64,000 bases of DNA from Lactobacillaceae bacterium. Lineage in GTDB: Bacteria > Bacillota > Bacilli > Lactobacillales > Lactobacillaceae. The notes below the pieces were generated by a model. The model was not told the origin of the DNA. It did not search any database and worked only from the letters and a program-made list of their open reading frames with translations. This document shows, one piece after another, positions 10,465 to 22,020 of this stretch. Position 1 is the first letter of the stretch. Every line of letters begins with the position of its first letter. The stretch is from contig JAITPD010000025.1 of assembly GCA_031289615.1 (NCBI GenBank), positions 1 to 64,000 on the forward strand, read 5' to 3'. The translations under genes were made by a program, and so were the position numbers.

Positions 10465-10525
10465 CTTTGTTTTCCTTTTCTTAAATTAGTTTACACAATA
10501 ATTAGCTTGTGATTCCTATGGGCCT

Positions 10526-10690
10526 TGGCCATTTTTCACTTGCGTGGTGGTTTTTGAATAATGATAGTAAGTGGCGACACGGTCCCATTCGACTACACAT
10601 TTTTTCAAAATGAGTCGAATTGGTGCCGCTACCTCGCGTGATCACCTACTATCATTATCTCAAGCCACCACGCTTTGAATAAAATGACCA
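10526..10690 (+). repeat. Element B copy 1, full length
   Basis: 165-bp MITE-like palindrome. Ends TGGCCATTTTTCACTTGCG and its inverted partner CGCTTTGAATAAAATGACCA, next to GTGGTGG/CCACCAC arms. Inside, AATGATAGTA pairs with TACTATCATT and ATTCGACT with AGTCGAAT. It lies between purD and purH and its right end is 13 bp from element A copy 3. Confidence 0.85.
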
Positions 10691-10703
10691 GGAAGTTTGC
10701 TGG

Positions 10704-10861
10704 TCAGCGAAGCGATTCTGTCGTCGGATGACCAGCCCTTGCCGAATCTAGCCGAAATTTTTCACGCGTGCTTTAGCGCCGTGAAAATGGCGAATTATTT
10801 CGCCATTCGCCATGAATCGTGCAGGGCCAATCCGAACGTAAAGAATCTTTAGCGAAGCTGA
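10704..10861 (-). repeat. Element A copy 3, full length, with covarying hairpin
   Basis: 158 bp, R end at the left and L end 44 bp from the purH stop. The first inner hairpin is TGGCGAA/TTCGCCA instead of TGGCAAA/TTTGCCA: both sides changed so that pairing is kept. Confidence 0.9.
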
Positions 10862-10905
10862 GCATCTGAGTATTATCACTTTAAATATATTTAAATTCAA
10901 ATATT

Positions 10906-12435
10906 TTAATGACGGAAATGACGGTTACCCGAGAAGACCAGCACGATTCCAAGTTCATTTGCCTTATCAATCGAATCTTGATCCTTAATCGAGCCACCTG
11001 GTTCAACAACCGCCTTGATACCATGCTTAGCCGCATATTCAACTGAGTCAGAGAATGGGAAGAACGCATCAGATGACAAAACTGCATCAGATAGGTCATC
11101 CGTAATCTGCAAAGCATTATTAATTGCATAGTTTACAGAATCAACTCGATTTGGTTGCCCAGCTCCTATTCCAAGCGTTTGACCATGGCGCGCAACGACA
11201 ATCGCATTTGACTTGACGTGCTTAACGGCCTTTTGCGCAAACACCATTGCTTCTAATTGCTCTTGTGTTGGCTGAGCTTCTGAAACCACCTTGAAATCAG
11301 CTATTTCTTCGTTAACCAAGTCGCGATCTTGCACCACAACTCCACCCAAAACAGAAGTCAATTCGTAATTTTGAGGCACATCATTTGTAAATGGCAATTG
11401 CAAAATACGCAAATTCTTCTTCTTAGCCAAAACTGCATAAGCCTCTTCTGTGAAACTTGGCGCAATAATCACTTCCAAGAAAACCTGATGCATTTTTTCA
11501 GCAGTTGCCAAATCGACTTCACGATTCAATGCAACAATTCCACCAAAGATTGAAACTGGATCAGCTGCATATGCACGATCCCAGGCCACTTCAATTGAAT
11601 CACCTTGCCCAATTCCGGCTGGATTCATATGCTTGACAGTCACAACAGTTGGTTCGCTAAACTCAGCTGCCATCCGTAAAACTGCATCAGCGTCACGAAT
11701 GTTGTTGTATGAAAGTTGCTTACCATGCAAAATTTCAGCACTCAAGACTGAATAACTTTCTGGCAAATCTGTCTTATAAGCTGCCGCGCGTTGGAAAGGA
11801 TTCTCGCCATAACGCATCTCATCAAACAACTCAAAGGTCGTCGTCAATTGCGCAGGGAACGTTTCGGCCGTTAAGTATTGCGCAATCAAAGCATCATAGG
11901 CAGCCGTTTGACGGAAAACCTTGGCTGCTAGATTCTTCTTAAATGCCAAATCAACAGTGTTTGTTTGCAACTTTTCCAAAACGACATCATAGTCAGTTGG
12001 ATCAGTAATCGCAAGAACTGACGCGAAGTTCTTTGCAGCTGAACGCAACATTGAAGGGCCACCAATATCGATGTTTTCAATCGCTTCAGCTTCAGTTACA
12101 CCATCTTTTTGAATCGTTTCTTTAAAAGGATACAAATTCACGACAACCAAATCAATTGGTGTAATCTCAAATTCATCCAGCTTTGCCATGTGTTCTGGCA
12201 AATCACGACGCGCCAACAATCCAGCATGCACGCGCGGATGCAACGTCTTAACTCGACCGTCCAACATTTCTGGAAAGTCAGTCACTTCATCAATTGCAAC
12301 TGGCTTCAACCCAGCTTCTGCCAAAACCTTTAGCGTTCCACCAGTTGAAACCAACTCATAACCAAGTTCAACCAATCCTTGCGCAAACGGAACCAAACCA
12401 CTCTTATCTGAAACACTCAATAATGCACGCGTCAT
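10906..12435 (-). CDS. purH: Bifunctional AICAR transformylase/IMP cyclohydrolase
   Basis: Last two steps of IMP synthesis: formylates AICAR with 10-formyl-THF, then closes the ring. 509 residues, with the N-terminal cyclohydrolase domain ([18 protein letters not shown]) and the C-terminal transformylase containing [11 protein letters not shown] and HRH-like ending FSGNRHFRH. Start overlaps the purN stop by four bases (ATGA). Full length. Confidence 0.98.
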   Translation of the reverse strand: MTRALLSVSDKSGLVPFAQGLVELGYELVSTGGTLKVLAEAGLKPVAIDEVTDFPEMLDGRVKTLHPRVHAGLLARRDLPEHMAKLDEFEITPIDLVVVNLYPFKETIQKDGVTEAEAIENIDIGGPSMLRSAAKNFASVLAITDPTDYDVVLEKLQTNTVDLAFKKNLAAKVFRQTAAYDALIAQYLTAETFPAQLTTTFELFDEMRYGENPFQRAAAYKTDLPESYSVLSAEILHGKQLSYNNIRDADAVLRMAAEFSEPTVVTVKHMNPAGIGQGDSIEVAWDRAYAADPVSIFGGIVALNREVDLATAEKMHQVFLEVIIAPSFTEEAYAVLAKKKNLRILQLPFTNDVPQNYELTSVLGGVVVQDRDLVNEEIADFKVVSEAQPTQEQLEAMVFAQKAVKHVKSNAIVVARHGQTLGIGAGQPNRVDSVNYAINNALQITDDLSDAVLSSDAFFPFSDSVEYAAKHGIKAVVEPGGSIKDQDSIDKANELGIVLVFSGNRHFRH

Positions 12436-13022
12436 TTTGTAAACACTCCTTTAGCTAATAGCAATTCTAATGTATCTGGATATAATTGATGTTCAACTGC
12501 ATGAATCTTAGTTTCTAATTCGTCCAAACTTTCGCCATCTTCAATTCGCACGGGTGTCTGAGCAATAATTTCGCCCGAATCCATCCCCGTATCAACAAAA
12601 TGCACGGTCACGCCGGTCACTTTAACGCCATAATTATATGCGTCATCAATTCCGTGTAACCCTGGAAAGCTTGGCAACAGCGCCGGATGAATATTAATAA
12701 TCTTACCGTCATAAGGGGTAATCAACGTTTCCGTCAGTAGCCGCAAATAGCCAGCTAGAATGATGCCATCCACTTCATCAGTCTTTAATTGATTGATAAT
12801 GCTCGTTTCCGCATCAGACCGAGTCGCAAAATTTTTATAATTAATAATCGTCGCCGGAATCCTAAATTCTTCTGCAATTTGCAGCGCACCAATTTCGTCA
12901 TGGTCAACCACCAAACGCACAATCTGCGCATTCATTTGCCGAGCAACAATGGCTTCTTGCAACGCCCTAAAATTTGAACCAAACCCACTTGCAAAGACGG
13001 CCAATCGGGTTACTTGCCCCAT
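12432..13022 (-). CDS. purN: Phosphoribosylglycinamide formyltransferase
   Basis: Transfers formyl from 10-formyl-THF to GAR. 196 residues with the catalytic pattern [14 protein letters not shown] and the DSGEIIAQ loop. Its start is 12 bases inside the end of purM and its stop overlaps the purH start, so translation is coupled across purM-purN-purH. Confidence 0.97.
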   Translation of the reverse strand: MGQVTRLAVFASGFGSNFRALQEAIVARQMNAQIVRLVVDHDEIGALQIAEEFRIPATIINYKNFATRSDAETSIINQLKTDEVDGIILAGYLRLLTETLITPYDGKIINIHPALLPSFPGLHGIDDAYNYGVKVTGVTVHFVDTGMDSGEIIAQTPVRIEDGESLDELETKIHAVEHQLYPDTLELLLAKGVFTK

Positions 13023-14053
13023 GGTGTCGCCCCCTTAAACTGAACTTGATCTTCTTCTGCTTGGCGTTCCAACATTGTTCCAATCACGTACGCATCATTA
13101 TCAAGCTTGGCCAACACATCATCAACCACTTCAGGCCTGACAATCAAGACCATTCCTACGCCGTTATTAAACGTCAACAACATGTCATGCAAGGTTAAGT
13201 CACCTGCAGCTTGAAGCGTATCAAAAATTGGCAAAATCGGCCACGTTCCCCAGTTGATTTCAGCAGTTAAATTATCACCAAATGCTCGTGGCAAGTTTTC
13301 AATCAAGCCACCACCTGTGATATGTGCAATGCTTTGAATCAAGCGTGCATCTAACAACGGCTGAACACTTGGCCCATAAAGCTTAGTTGGCTCTAACAAT
13401 TGCGTTTGTAGTTCGGCTGACAAATGATTAAAATCATCTTCGTCTTTAATGCCTAACACTGCTCGAACCAGTGAATATCCATTTGAATGAATTCCACTTG
13501 AAGCTAGACCAATCAAGACATCGCCAGCTTGCACATCTTCAGGTTGCAATAACGCATCACGTTCTGCAATTCCAACACCAAACGACGCCAAATCATAATG
13601 ATCTTTTGCATACAATCCTGGCAACTCAGCAGACTCACCACCAATTAAGGCAGCTCCAACAGTTTGACACGCTGCGGCAATTCCACCGACAATTTCGGTA
13701 ACAACGGCCGGACGAATCTTATCAACCGCTAGATAATCAAGCAAGAAAAGAGGCTTGGCACCTTGCGCTAGAATATCATTGACCGTCATTGCAACGAGGT
13801 CTTGTCCAATCGTATCATGCTTATGGGCCGCAATCGCTAGCAACAACTTGGTCCCAACACCATCAGCACCCGAAACCAAAACTGGATTTTGATAATCTTT
13901 GCCTAATGCATACGCTGCACCAAATCCACCAATGCCAGCTAAAACATTTTCATTATAAGTTGCTTTGACCTTGGCGCTCATTTGCGCAACTGCTTGATTA
14001 CCAGCCTCAACGTCAACGCCGGCTGCCGCATACGCATTTGTTTCTTCTGTCAT
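13010..14053 (-). CDS. purM: Phosphoribosylformylglycinamidine cyclo-ligase
   Basis: Closes the imidazole ring to form AIR. 347 residues, opening MTEETNAYAAAGVDVEAGN (YxxAGVD is the family N-terminal motif), with GADGVGTKLLLA and GGESAELPG nucleotide-site motifs. Full length. A 126-base gap with an A-like hairpin remnant separates it from purF. Confidence 0.98.
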   Translation of the reverse strand: MTEETNAYAAAGVDVEAGNQAVAQMSAKVKATYNENVLAGIGGFGAAYALGKDYQNPVLVSGADGVGTKLLLAIAAHKHDTIGQDLVAMTVNDILAQGAKPLFLLDYLAVDKIRPAVVTEIVGGIAAACQTVGAALIGGESAELPGLYAKDHYDLASFGVGIAERDALLQPEDVQAGDVLIGLASSGIHSNGYSLVRAVLGIKDEDDFNHLSAELQTQLLEPTKLYGPSVQPLLDARLIQSIAHITGGGLIENLPRAFGDNLTAEINWGTWPILPIFDTLQAAGDLTLHDMLLTFNNGVGMVLIVRPEVVDDVLAKLDNDAYVIGTMLERQAEEDQVQFKGATPWGK

Positions 14054-14091
14054 GTTACTTCTTACCTCCTTGTTGGGTCATTAGCACTGGG

Positions 14092-14164
14092 TCAGCTTCG
14101 CTAAAGATGTTTCTTATCGTCGCGTTGCACGCAACGAACGCAACATCCTTAGCTCGTTACTTCA
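14092..14164 (+). repeat. Element A-like remnant between purF and purM
   Basis: Begins TCAGCTTCGCTAAAGAT exactly like the L end of element A, then diverges into a hairpin with GATGTT/AACATC and CGTTGC/GCAACG arms and a GCTAA/TTAGC base. About 73 bp. It starts about 40 bases after the upstream purF stop is reached from the minus strand (15 bases from 14180). Confidence 0.5.
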
Positions 14165-14179
14165 ATTTCTCACTCCGTT

Positions 14180-15715
14180 CTAAACCGGTGCTCCATGCTC
14201 TAACATTTCTTGTTCCGCAATCGAAGTCACCTGATCAGCCGAATACATCGTCGTAGGTTCTTCAGCAAAATCAACTTCGCCCCGCAACTCAAATTGAGCC
14301 AACTCTGGTTCATAATCATAAATTGGGCTCGGATAATGTCCGTCAAAATACGCCGTGGTCAAGCCATTCCCGATTCCAAAGTAAGGCAAGTCAATCGCTT
14401 CAACCAATGATTCAACAGAAAGGAATTCTAACGAGTCAGCCCCGATGATTTCACACATTTCGTCCTTCGTGTGGTTCGCTGCCATCAGCTCGTTGGTCGT
14501 TTGCATGTCCACCCCGTAGAAAGCTGGAAACTTGAACTCCGGTGAAGCCACACGCACGTGAACCTCTTTGGCCCCAGCTTCTCGCAACATATTGATAATA
14601 TATTTTGAAGTCGTTCCACGCACAATCGAATCATCTACCAAGATAACCCGCTTGTCCTTGATGACCGCTTCATTGGCTGTTAACTTCATGCGCACCGCAC
14701 GTTCACGCCGTTCTTGAGTTGGCTCAATAAATGTCCGCGCAACATATTGATTCTTAACCAAGCCCATTTCGTTTGGCAAACCAGCAGCTTCTGCATAACC
14801 CATCGTCGCTGACAGAGCTGAATTTGGCACACCGACAACGATGTCCGCCTTCACTCCGCGCTCCAATGCAAGGGCCGCACCCATTCGCTTACGGGCATTG
14901 TGCACATTTACACCATAAATATTTGAGTCTGGTCGTGCAAAATAAATATATTCCATGACGTCGATATTTAAAGTGGTCTTGTCAGTATAATGCTCGATGG
15001 CAATTCCGTCGTTGTTGATTGTGATCAATTCGCCCGGTTGAACATCGCGAATAAAACGTGCACCCACCGTTGCCAAGGCTGCAGTTTCAGACGTCACAAC
15101 GTAGGCACCGTCTGGCATTTGGCCCAACACAAATGGTCGGAATCCATGAGGATCAAGTGCTGCATACAACGCATCTGGAGTCATTAGCAAGAAAGCAAAC
15201 CCGCCACGTAATTGGTTCAGCGCATCTTTGACCTTGTCTGCAAATACCGGTGCATTCGAACGCCGAATTAAGTGCAACAAAACTTCCGTATCTGATGAAG
15301 ATTGAAAAATTGCCCCCTGATCTTCAAGGTTACAACGCAACGTCTTGGCATTCGTAATGTTTCCGTTGTGCGCCAATGACAATTGTTCGTTTGAAAAATT
15401 GGCCATCAGCGGTTGAATATTTTCAATTCCACTATTTCCTGCTGTGGCGTAACGCACGTGCCCGATTGCAGCCGAACCTTTAAGCCGTTCCAAACGCTTA
15501 GGATCATGAAATACTTCACCTAACAAACCGAGCCCACGTTCTTGCCACAATTGTCCGTTATGATTTGCAACAATCCCAGCACCTTCTTGTCCACGATGTT
15601 GCAATGCGTGCAAGCCATAATAAGTCATATTGGCAGCATCTTCACGGTCCCAGACCCCAAAGATTCCACATTCTTCATTTAATGAACTTTGATTTTCTAC
15701 TGTTCCAACAGCCAT
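14180..15715 (-). CDS. purF: Amidophosphoribosyltransferase
   Basis: First committed step: transfers glutamine ammonia to PRPP. 511 residues. The N-terminal nucleophile Cys16 is preceded by a propeptide (SSLNEE then CGIFGVWD), as in the self-processing Bacillus-type enzyme. The PRPP loop [14 protein letters not shown] lies near 360. Start follows an AGGCAATTTC region at the end of purL, which it overlaps by 19 bases. Confidence 0.98.
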   Translation of the reverse strand: MAVGTVENQSSLNEECGIFGVWDREDAANMTYYGLHALQHRGQEGAGIVANHNGQLWQERGLGLLGEVFHDPKRLERLKGSAAIGHVRYATAGNSGIENIQPLMANFSNEQLSLAHNGNITNAKTLRCNLEDQGAIFQSSSDTEVLLHLIRRSNAPVFADKVKDALNQLRGGFAFLLMTPDALYAALDPHGFRPFVLGQMPDGAYVVTSETAALATVGARFIRDVQPGELITINNDGIAIEHYTDKTTLNIDVMEYIYFARPDSNIYGVNVHNARKRMGAALALERGVKADIVVGVPNSALSATMGYAEAAGLPNEMGLVKNQYVARTFIEPTQERRERAVRMKLTANEAVIKDKRVILVDDSIVRGTTSKYIINMLREAGAKEVHVRVASPEFKFPAFYGVDMQTTNELMAANHTKDEMCEIIGADSLEFLSVESLVEAIDLPYFGIGNGLTTAYFDGHYPSPIYDYEPELAQFELRGEVDFAEEPTTMYSADQVTSIAEQEMLEHGAPV

Positions 15716-17931
15716 GAAATTGCCTCCGTATACTGTTGCTCGGCCACATCTTTTGCGACCTTCAAATCATGGTCAAGCATGGTCATTTGCAAATCAGTCT
15801 GCTTTGTTACGCGCCCAATCAATTGAGCATCTTCGCCGGCCACTTCTTCAAACTTTTTAATATGATCTGAAGCAACTGAAACGATAAACTGTCCGTGATC
15901 TTCGGCAAACAACCAGCTAGCGGGCGCGTCCATTTGTACAGCCAATCCGAAATTAGTCTTGAACGCTGATTCGGCCAAGGCTACAGCTACTCCACCTTCA
16001 GCCACGTCATGGGCACTCTTGATGAACCCAGCTTCAATTCCTGCTAACACCAGCTCTTGAGAACGCAATTCACGCTCTTCGTCGAAATCCAAAAGTTGAC
16101 CAGCGATTTCACCAGTTTCCATCTTTTGCAATTCAGAACCGTTGAACGCCGGACGCATCTTACCAACCAAGAAAATACCATCATCAGCATCCTTGAAGTC
16201 AATCGTCGTAATTGTTTGGTTATCTTCGTTCAGGCCAACCATCCCAACCATCGGCGTTGGATAAATTGGTGAGCCATTAGTCTCGTTATACAATGACACG
16301 TTTCCTGAAATAATTGGTGTGTTCAACTTCTTAGCGAAATCATTCAAGCCCATGCAAGCTTGGTCAAACGTCCAATAAATTTCTGGATCATCTGGATTCC
16401 CAAAGTTCAAGCAATCCGTAATTCCAATTGGGAGCGCACCGGTCGCCACGATATTACGCGCAGCTTCCGCGGTTGCCATTTGTCCACCTTGATATGGATC
16501 CAAGTACACAAAACGTGAATTCACGTCGGTCGTCATTGCCAGCGCCTTCTTTGTTCCACGAACTCGAACAACTGCTGCATCTCCACCTGGACGCACCACT
16601 GTGTCTGTCCGCACCATTGAATCATAATGCTTAAACAATGAAGCCTTTGAAGCGATTGTTGGTTGCTTTAAAAGGTTCAAAAATGTTTCATTCACGTCAG
16701 TCGCTGCAGGAACATATTGCTCTGCGCTTGCTTCTTCCAAATATTTTGGCTTAATGCGATCCATGTTTTGCTTAGGAGCTGAAGTCAAAAAATCAACGTC
16801 CAAATCTGCCACAATGTCGCCACCAAATTCAAGCTTGTAACGGCCATCATCAGTCACTTCACCGACAACCACTGCGTCCAAATCAACTTCAGCAAAGACT
16901 TGCGCAACTTCTTCTTCATGACCCTTCGCAACAACTAACAGCATGCGTTCTTGTGATTCTGACAACATCAATTCGTACGGTGTCATCAATGTCTCGCGTT
17001 GTGGAACCAAATCCAGATGCAAGATGATTCCCATGCCAGCCTTATCTGCCATTTCAGCAGATGAAGACAAGATTCCAGCGGCACCCATGTCTTGTACTCC
17101 AACCACGATGTCACCATGTTCTGCAATGACCTTCAATGTGGCATCCATGACCAATTTTTCCATGAATGGGTCACCAACTTGCACGGCTGAACGATTTTGT
17201 TCTTCGTCAGTCTTGAATTCTGCCGAAGCAAATGTCGCACCATGAATCCCGTCACGCCCAGTTTTAGCCCCGACGTACATCACAGAATTTCCGACACCTT
17301 CAGCTTTACCAACGTGCATTAATTCTTGATCAAGCAAACCAACTGCCATTGCGTTGACAAGCGGGTTACCTTGATAAACTGCATCAAAGCCGATTTCACC
17401 ACCAACAGTTGGAATTCCAATCGCATTTCCATAACCAGCAATTCCAGCAATGACTCCGTGTACTAATGATTGCGTCGTTGGATTGTCAAGCTCACCAAAA
17501 CGCAATGAGTCCAACACTGCGATTGGTTGCGCACCCATTGAAAAAATGTCGCGCAAAATTCCACCGACACCAGTAGCAGCACCTTCATAAGGCTCAACTG
17601 CAGATGGGTGATTGTGTGATTCAGCCTTAAAGACAACTGCTTGGCCATCCCCAATATCTAGGATTCCAGCACCTTCACCAGGGCCTTGCAAAACGCGTTC
17701 ATTGGTTGACCAGAACTTGCGCAAAACTGGCTTAGACTTTTTGTACGAACAATGCTCAGACCACATTGCTGAAAAGAGACCAGTCTCCGTGTAATTTGGC
17801 AGGCGACCCAATGTTTCGACAATTAAATCGTATTCTTCATTGGTCAAGCTCCACTCGAGATACAATTGCGTGTCGCGAACTTGTTCGGCAGTTGGCTCTT
17901 TCGCCATTGGATTGATTAAAGTTTCTGTCAT
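15697..17931 (-). CDS. purL: Phosphoribosylformylglycinamidine synthase, large subunit
   Basis: ATP-dependent FGAM synthase subunit that acts with PurQ (glutaminase) and PurS. 744 residues, the small PurL type of Gram-positives. Motifs include [10 protein letters not shown] near 59-68 and [21 protein letters not shown]. Follows purQ with a single base between coding regions and overlaps purF. Confidence 0.98.
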   Translation of the reverse strand: MTETLINPMAKEPTAEQVRDTQLYLEWSLTNEEYDLIVETLGRLPNYTETGLFSAMWSEHCSYKKSKPVLRKFWSTNERVLQGPGEGAGILDIGDGQAVVFKAESHNHPSAVEPYEGAATGVGGILRDIFSMGAQPIAVLDSLRFGELDNPTTQSLVHGVIAGIAGYGNAIGIPTVGGEIGFDAVYQGNPLVNAMAVGLLDQELMHVGKAEGVGNSVMYVGAKTGRDGIHGATFASAEFKTDEEQNRSAVQVGDPFMEKLVMDATLKVIAEHGDIVVGVQDMGAAGILSSSAEMADKAGMGIILHLDLVPQRETLMTPYELMLSESQERMLLVVAKGHEEEVAQVFAEVDLDAVVVGEVTDDGRYKLEFGGDIVADLDVDFLTSAPKQNMDRIKPKYLEEASAEQYVPAATDVNETFLNLLKQPTIASKASLFKHYDSMVRTDTVVRPGGDAAVVRVRGTKKALAMTTDVNSRFVYLDPYQGGQMATAEAARNIVATGALPIGITDCLNFGNPDDPEIYWTFDQACMGLNDFAKKLNTPIISGNVSLYNETNGSPIYPTPMVGMVGLNEDNQTITTIDFKDADDGIFLVGKMRPAFNGSELQKMETGEIAGQLLDFDEERELRSQELVLAGIEAGFIKSAHDVAEGGVAVALAESAFKTNFGLAVQMDAPASWLFAEDHGQFIVSVASDHIKKFEEVAGEDAQLIGRVTKQTDLQMTMLDHDLKVAKDVAEQQYTEAISWLLEQ

Positions 17932-17932
17932 T

Positions 17933-18634
17933 TTATTTACCTGCCGCTTCTAGTTGATTATCTTGATTCAAACCTTCTGAAATACTTTTGACAATGCTTT
18001 GAAAAAATGCGCGTCCGTCAGTATTTCCAAGCAATTCATCCACCGCACGCTCAGGATGAGGCATCATACCCAAGACGTTCCCAGCTTTGTTAGTAATTCC
18101 GGCGATTTGATTAAGCGAACCATTCACGTCCACGCCATATTTAAAGACGATTTGATCATTAGCAATTAATTCTGCCAAAGTTTCTTCATCGGCAAAATAA
18201 CGCCCTTCGCCATGCGCAACTGGAATCAAGATTTCGCTGTCTTGTTCATACGCGCTAGTAAAGGCCGTTGCTGTATTTGTCACTGTCAACGGAACATCTT
18301 CGCAAATAAAGCCAGGATTAGCATTTCCCATCAATTGACCAGGCAAGAGTCCGGCTTCAGTCAAAATCTGGAAACCGTTACAAACACCGACGATAACCTT
18401 ACCTTTTTCAGCAGCCTGAGCCACTGCATCCATTGCTGGTGAAAAACGAGCTACTGCGCCAGAACGCAAGTAGTCACCATATGAAAATCCACCTGGTAAT
18501 AAAATGGCATCAAAGGCGTCAAGGTCAGCGGTCTCAGCTGAAACAATTTCTGCATCTACGCCAAAATCAAGCAACGCATAATACATATCAAAATCACAAT
18601 TTGAACCCGGGAAACGAATTACTGCTGCTTTCAT
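17933..18634 (-). CDS. purQ: Phosphoribosylformylglycinamidine synthase, glutaminase subunit
   Basis: Class I glutamine amidotransferase that feeds ammonia to PurL. 233 residues with the nucleophile Cys in [10 protein letters not shown] (near residue 88) and the His-Glu pair in [10 protein letters not shown] (near 200). Lies between purS and purL with only a few bases on each side. Confidence 0.98.
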   Translation of the reverse strand: MKAAVIRFPGSNCDFDMYYALLDFGVDAEIVSAETADLDAFDAILLPGGFSYGDYLRSGAVARFSPAMDAVAQAAEKGKVIVGVCNGFQILTEAGLLPGQLMGNANPGFICEDVPLTVTNTATAFTSAYEQDSEILIPVAHGEGRYFADEETLAELIANDQIVFKYGVDVNGSLNQIAGITNKAGNVLGMMPHPERAVDELLGNTDGRAFFQSIVKSISEGLNQDNQLEAAGK

Positions 18635-18638
18635 TTGC

Positions 18639-18887
18639 TTAAACCTCCGCTAAATCAAAACGATATGTTTCAGTGTTATGGTTGATCAAGAGTGCTTCTG
18701 TGAAGGCCTTGACTTCTTTTTCAGCCGTTGCTTCATCAGCTGCATTCAACTCAATTTCAAAATACTTTCCTTGATTGACCTTTTCAACACTTTGGTAATC
18801 CAAACGGTGCAAGGCAGCCTTGATGACTTCACCTTGTGGGTCCAAAATTGACTTTTTATACGTGACATAAATTTTTGCTAAATACAT
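18639..18887 (-). CDS. purS: Phosphoribosylformylglycinamidine synthase subunit PurS
   Basis: 82-residue bridging subunit of the PurLQS complex; [19 protein letters not shown] and KYFEIEL are typical. AAGGAGCA site before the ATG. It is the first gene after the A element that splits purC from purS. Confidence 0.96.
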   Translation of the reverse strand: MYLAKIYVTYKKSILDPQGEVIKAALHRLDYQSVEKVNQGKYFEIELNAADEATAEKEVKAFTEALLINHNTETYRFDLAEV

Positions 18888-18957
18888 TGATTTGCTCCTT
18901 GAATTTTGATTGACTTGGTATTTTTATTGAACACTTGATTATTTTTAATTTGGTTAT

Positions 18958-19115
18958 TCAGCTTCGCTAAAGATTCTTTACGTTCGGATTTGACCTGCAC
19001 GATTCATGTCGAATGGCAAAATAATTTGCCAATTTCACGGCGCTAAAGCACACGTGAAAAGTTTCGACTAGATTCGGCAAGGTCTGACCATCCGACGACA
19101 GAATCGCTTCGCTGA
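18958..19115 (+). repeat. Element A copy 4, full length, with covarying stem
   Basis: 158 bp between purC and purS, L end away from purC. The inner stem is GACCT/AGGTC instead of GCCCT/AGGGC in other copies, a compensatory C-G to A-T change. It lies 36 bp past the purC stop, without a B element. Confidence 0.9.
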
Positions 19116-19151
19116 ACAACAATTCACACACAGTTTCAAGTGTTATATTTC

Positions 19152-19874
19152 CTAAACAACTGCTTGCAGTCGTTGCAACACAATCTCATAAACCTCAGTG
19201 ATTGAACCTGTCCCCTTGCGAAAGACATCCTTGTCCAGTGACATTTGGGTTGCCTTATCGACGATGCGCATATTGTCAGGCGAAAGTTCATCAGCCAACA
19301 AGAGTTTGTGATCACTTGTATAACCAACTTCAATCTTGAAATCGACCAAAGTTAAGTCGGCTTGATCAAAGATATTTACTAACGCTTGATTCACCTCTAA
19401 TGCAATTTGCTTGAATTGCGCAATCTCTTGTTCGTTCGCCAGCTCCAACGCTAAAATTTGTGAATCATTCAACGTTGGATCATCTAGTTCATCATTTTTG
19501 AGATAAAATTCTTGCACCGGCGGGATGAGTTTTTTCATCGGTTTAACAGCATACTTGCGTTGGAAACTTCCCGATGCATAATTACGAGTCACAATTTCGA
19601 TTGGAACCATTGTCAACTTTTGCACCAACGAATCTGTATCGTTAAGCCGTTCGACGAGATGGTTGGCAATATTTTGCGTCTTTAGATACTCAAACAATAG
19701 GCCAGAAATTGCGTTTGTATAATGTGCCTTGTTTGCGATGCTCTCTTTTTTCTTCCCATTCAACGCCGTGGCCTGATCCAAATTGTGCAACCACAGTAAT
19801 TCTGGATCGCTCGTAGCATAAACTGCCTTGGCCTTACCCTCGGCTAGTAGCGCCAACTTTTCAACTTTCGCCAT
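19152..19874 (-). CDS. purC: SAICAR synthetase
   Basis: Joins aspartate to CAIR using ATP. Start taken at ATG 19874 ([16 protein letters not shown], 240 residues) behind GGGGGACAG; the frame runs further upstream into purK but the family starts here. EGKAKAVY and RNYASGSFQRKY are family motifs. Overlaps purK by 14 bases. Confidence 0.97.
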   Translation of the reverse strand: MAKVEKLALLAEGKAKAVYATSDPELLWLHNLDQATALNGKKKESIANKAHYTNAISGLLFEYLKTQNIANHLVERLNDTDSLVQKLTMVPIEIVTRNYASGSFQRKYAVKPMKKLIPPVQEFYLKNDELDDPTLNDSQILALELANEQEIAQFKQIALEVNQALVNIFDQADLTLVDFKIEVGYTSDHKLLLADELSPDNMRIVDKATQMSLDKDVFRKGTGSITEVYEIVLQRLQAVV

Positions 19875-20988
19875 GTTCTGTCCCCCATGCTTGTAATGCT
19901 TGAATATTTTTTGCACCTAAAGCTGTAATGTGCCCCATCTTGCGAGCCGTTTTAATCTCAGCCTTACCGTAATCATGAAAATGCCAATTCGGCTGATGAA
20001 TTAAATCATTACGCGCGCTCGTCAATTCAGTTCCTAACAAATTCAACATTAAGGTTTGCTCGCGTAACTCGATTTCTGGAATTGGTAAACCACAGATACT
20101 GCGGATGTGTCCTTCAAATTGAGAAAGATTTGTCCCTTCAATTGAATAATGACCGGAATTGTGCGGACGTGGCGCCAGTTCATTGATATAAACTTGATCA
20201 CCTTGCACAAACATTTCGATGCCCAAGACACCACGTAGATTAATTTGATTGGCAATCGTACTCGCAATCTCATGAATTTTTTCATCTAACACCACAGACA
20301 CAGTAGCCGGAGCGAAAGTCGTTTTCAAGATATGGTTATCATGAATATTTTCAACAGTTGGCCACACACGCACTTCATCATTTCCGTCACGAGTTACCAT
20401 CACGCTCAACTCGCGATCGAAGCTAATTTTTTTTTCTAAAATCAAAGTTAAATTGATAGGCAGTGTAGCATCCGTCAACAATTTTTCAGCCGTCTGAACA
20501 TCAGGAATATCCCATTGACCATGTCCGTCATAGCCACCTTCGACTGTCTTTAAAATCGCTGGCGTACCAACTTTTTCAACAGCAGCTAGCAAATCATCCG
20601 GACCTGTAACTTCAGCAAAATTTGCGACCGGCAGTCCTTGCGCTTGCAAAAATGTTTTTTCACGTAAACGATTTTTAGTTAAACGCAACAACTCAGTCCC
20701 TTGTGGCAAAGCTGCGATCTTCCCTGCTTCATTCAACGTTTGTAAATCCACATTTTCAAATTCATAAGTCAAAACATCAGCGACTTCAGCGAGTTGCAAT
20801 AACGCTTTTGTATCGTTGTACTCAGCGATAATTTGTTCATCTGAAACCTGTCCAGCAGGTGAATCTGGCGTTGAATCCAAAATGACAACCCGATACCCCA
20901 TTGTTTTTGCAGCCAACGCGAGCATGCGCCCAAGTTGTCCGCCACCGACAATTCCAATCGTCGCTGGTGGTAGAATCGCGTTAGTCAT
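19861..20988 (-). CDS. purK: 5-(carboxyamino)imidazole ribonucleotide synthase
   Basis: ATP-grasp enzyme that carboxylates AIR. 375 residues with the N-terminal [18 protein letters not shown] loop and the conserved [17 protein letters not shown] segment. Overlaps purE by eight bases upstream and purC downstream. Confidence 0.97.
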   Translation of the reverse strand: MTNAILPPATIGIVGGGQLGRMLALAAKTMGYRVVILDSTPDSPAGQVSDEQIIAEYNDTKALLQLAEVADVLTYEFENVDLQTLNEAGKIAALPQGTELLRLTKNRLREKTFLQAQGLPVANFAEVTGPDDLLAAVEKVGTPAILKTVEGGYDGHGQWDIPDVQTAEKLLTDATLPINLTLILEKKISFDRELSVMVTRDGNDEVRVWPTVENIHDNHILKTTFAPATVSVVLDEKIHEIASTIANQINLRGVLGIEMFVQGDQVYINELAPRPHNSGHYSIEGTNLSQFEGHIRSICGLPIPEIELREQTLMLNLLGTELTSARNDLIHQPNWHFHDYGKAEIKTARKMGHITALGAKNIQALQAWGTEHGES

Positions 20989-21469
20989 TCATTTGTTCCT
21001 CACTATCTTGCGCTTGTTGTGTTTGTGCACTTCGGAACTGTTCAATCTTAGCCACCAAATCATGATTTGATAAACTGAGGATTTGCACAGCGTAGTAAGC
21101 CGCATTCTTGGCCCCTGCCGTTCCAATTGCCAACGTCCCAACAGGAATCCCGGCTGGCATTTGCACAATGCTCAACAGCGAATCCAATCCGTTCAAAGCT
21201 TTACTCTGGATTGGCACTCCCAAAACTGGCAAGGTCGTGCTCGCGGCCAACATTCCAGGCAAATGAGCTGCTCCACCTGCCCCGGCGATAATCACACCAA
21301 TTCCTTGCGAACGCGCGGTTTCAGCAAATTCAGTTAACTCTTTTGGCATCCGATGAGCCGAAATAATTTTCTTTTCGACCTCAATTCCAAATGATTGCAA
21401 AATATCAACACTTAACTTCATCGTTGGCCAATCAGAAATTGAACCCATCACAACTGCTACTTTCGTCAT
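20981..21469 (-). CDS. purE: N5-CAIR mutase
   Basis: Moves the carboxyl group to give CAIR. 162 residues, [14 protein letters not shown] with the conserved GSxSDW, then SAHRMP and [11 protein letters not shown]. First gene of the purine operon, with GGAGGGG before its ATG. Confidence 0.98.
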   Translation of the reverse strand: MTKVAVVMGSISDWPTMKLSVDILQSFGIEVEKKIISAHRMPKELTEFAETARSQGIGVIIAGAGGAAHLPGMLAASTTLPVLGVPIQSKALNGLDSLLSIVQMPAGIPVGTLAIGTAGAKNAAYYAVQILSLSNHDLVAKIEQFRSAQTQQAQDSEEQMND

Positions 21470-21499
21470 TTAACCCCTCCAGGCGTAATTTTATAAATT

Positions 21500-21512
21500 A
21501 TAGTTCGGGTTT
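21500..21512 (-). promoter_or_regulatory. PurBox-like site in the purE leader
   Basis: AAACCCGAACTAT on minus, one mismatch from the lactococcal PurBox AWWWCCGAACWWT. It lies 31 bases before purE. Confidence 0.5.
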
Positions 21513-21583
21513 ATCTCATAATTAAACCGTATTTTTTTTATCATGTATATCTTTTCTAAGTATAAAGATAAAATATGCACATT

Positions 21584-21628
21584 TCTGTTCGGTTTTCCGT
21601 ACATTTTGTAAAACCAAACCCGAACGTT
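21584..21628. promoter_or_regulatory. Inverted PurBox pair upstream of purE
   Basis: Two CCGAAC cores in opposite orientation (AAAACCGAACAGA on minus at 21584-21596; AAACCCGAACGTT on plus at 21616-21628). Paired inverted PurBoxes with a short spacer are the known binding arrangement of PurR in Firmicutes. TATACT on minus near 21559-21564 is a possible -10 downstream. Confidence 0.6.
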
Positions 21629-21876
21629 TCGAAAGTATGAATTTTGTGTGATTTTTGGAAGCGTTTTCGATTAGCTTTTAACACTAAAATTAACTAACAA
21701 TTAACTAGTTAAATTAACTTTTTACCCACTGAAAACAAATAAAACGTAAAAATAGTTATTAACAAGTCATGTCTTAGATGACGTCCTCTTACTTCATGTA
21801 ATCAATGACTGTCACGGAAGCGCAAGATTTGTTGGTATTTATAATCATGAACTTTTATACAATGGAAAATTAGACT

Positions 21877-21925
21877 AAAAAAGATCGATTATCATCCTTC
21901 ACGGGGCAATAATCGATCCTTTATT
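21877..21925. terminator. Bidirectional terminator-like hairpin
   Basis: GATCGATTAT (21883-21892) pairs with ATAATCGATC (21909-21918), with A-run before and T-rich stretch after. No plus-strand gene ends nearby, so which transcript it serves is unclear. Confidence 0.55.
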
Positions 21926-21969
21926 TTATACAGAATATGTCAGCTGAATGTGAGCTGATTTCTAATTTT

Positions 21970-22000
21970 AAAAAAGCGCCAACGGATATATGTCAGCGCT
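21970..22000 (-). terminator. Terminator of the ABC exporter operon
   Basis: Minus strand AGCGC...GCGCT then TTTTTT, just past the permease stop. Confidence 0.7.
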
Positions 22001-22020
22001 CATATTTAAATCAAATCATC

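Larger units (their letters stand above)
21629..22020. other. Gap between purE control region and ABC permease
   Basis: AT-rich; no coding frame with a ribosome site. Contains the bidirectional hairpin at 21883-21918 and the permease terminator at 21970-22000. Confidence 0.6.

Noticed and set aside
14210..15187. Antisense frames across purF and other long genes
   Set aside because: Shadow frames of clear genes on the minus strand; no ribosome sites or family motifs.
21656..21669. cre-like TGGAAGCGTTTTCG upstream of the purine operon
   Set aside because: Two mismatches to the consensus and far from a clear promoter.
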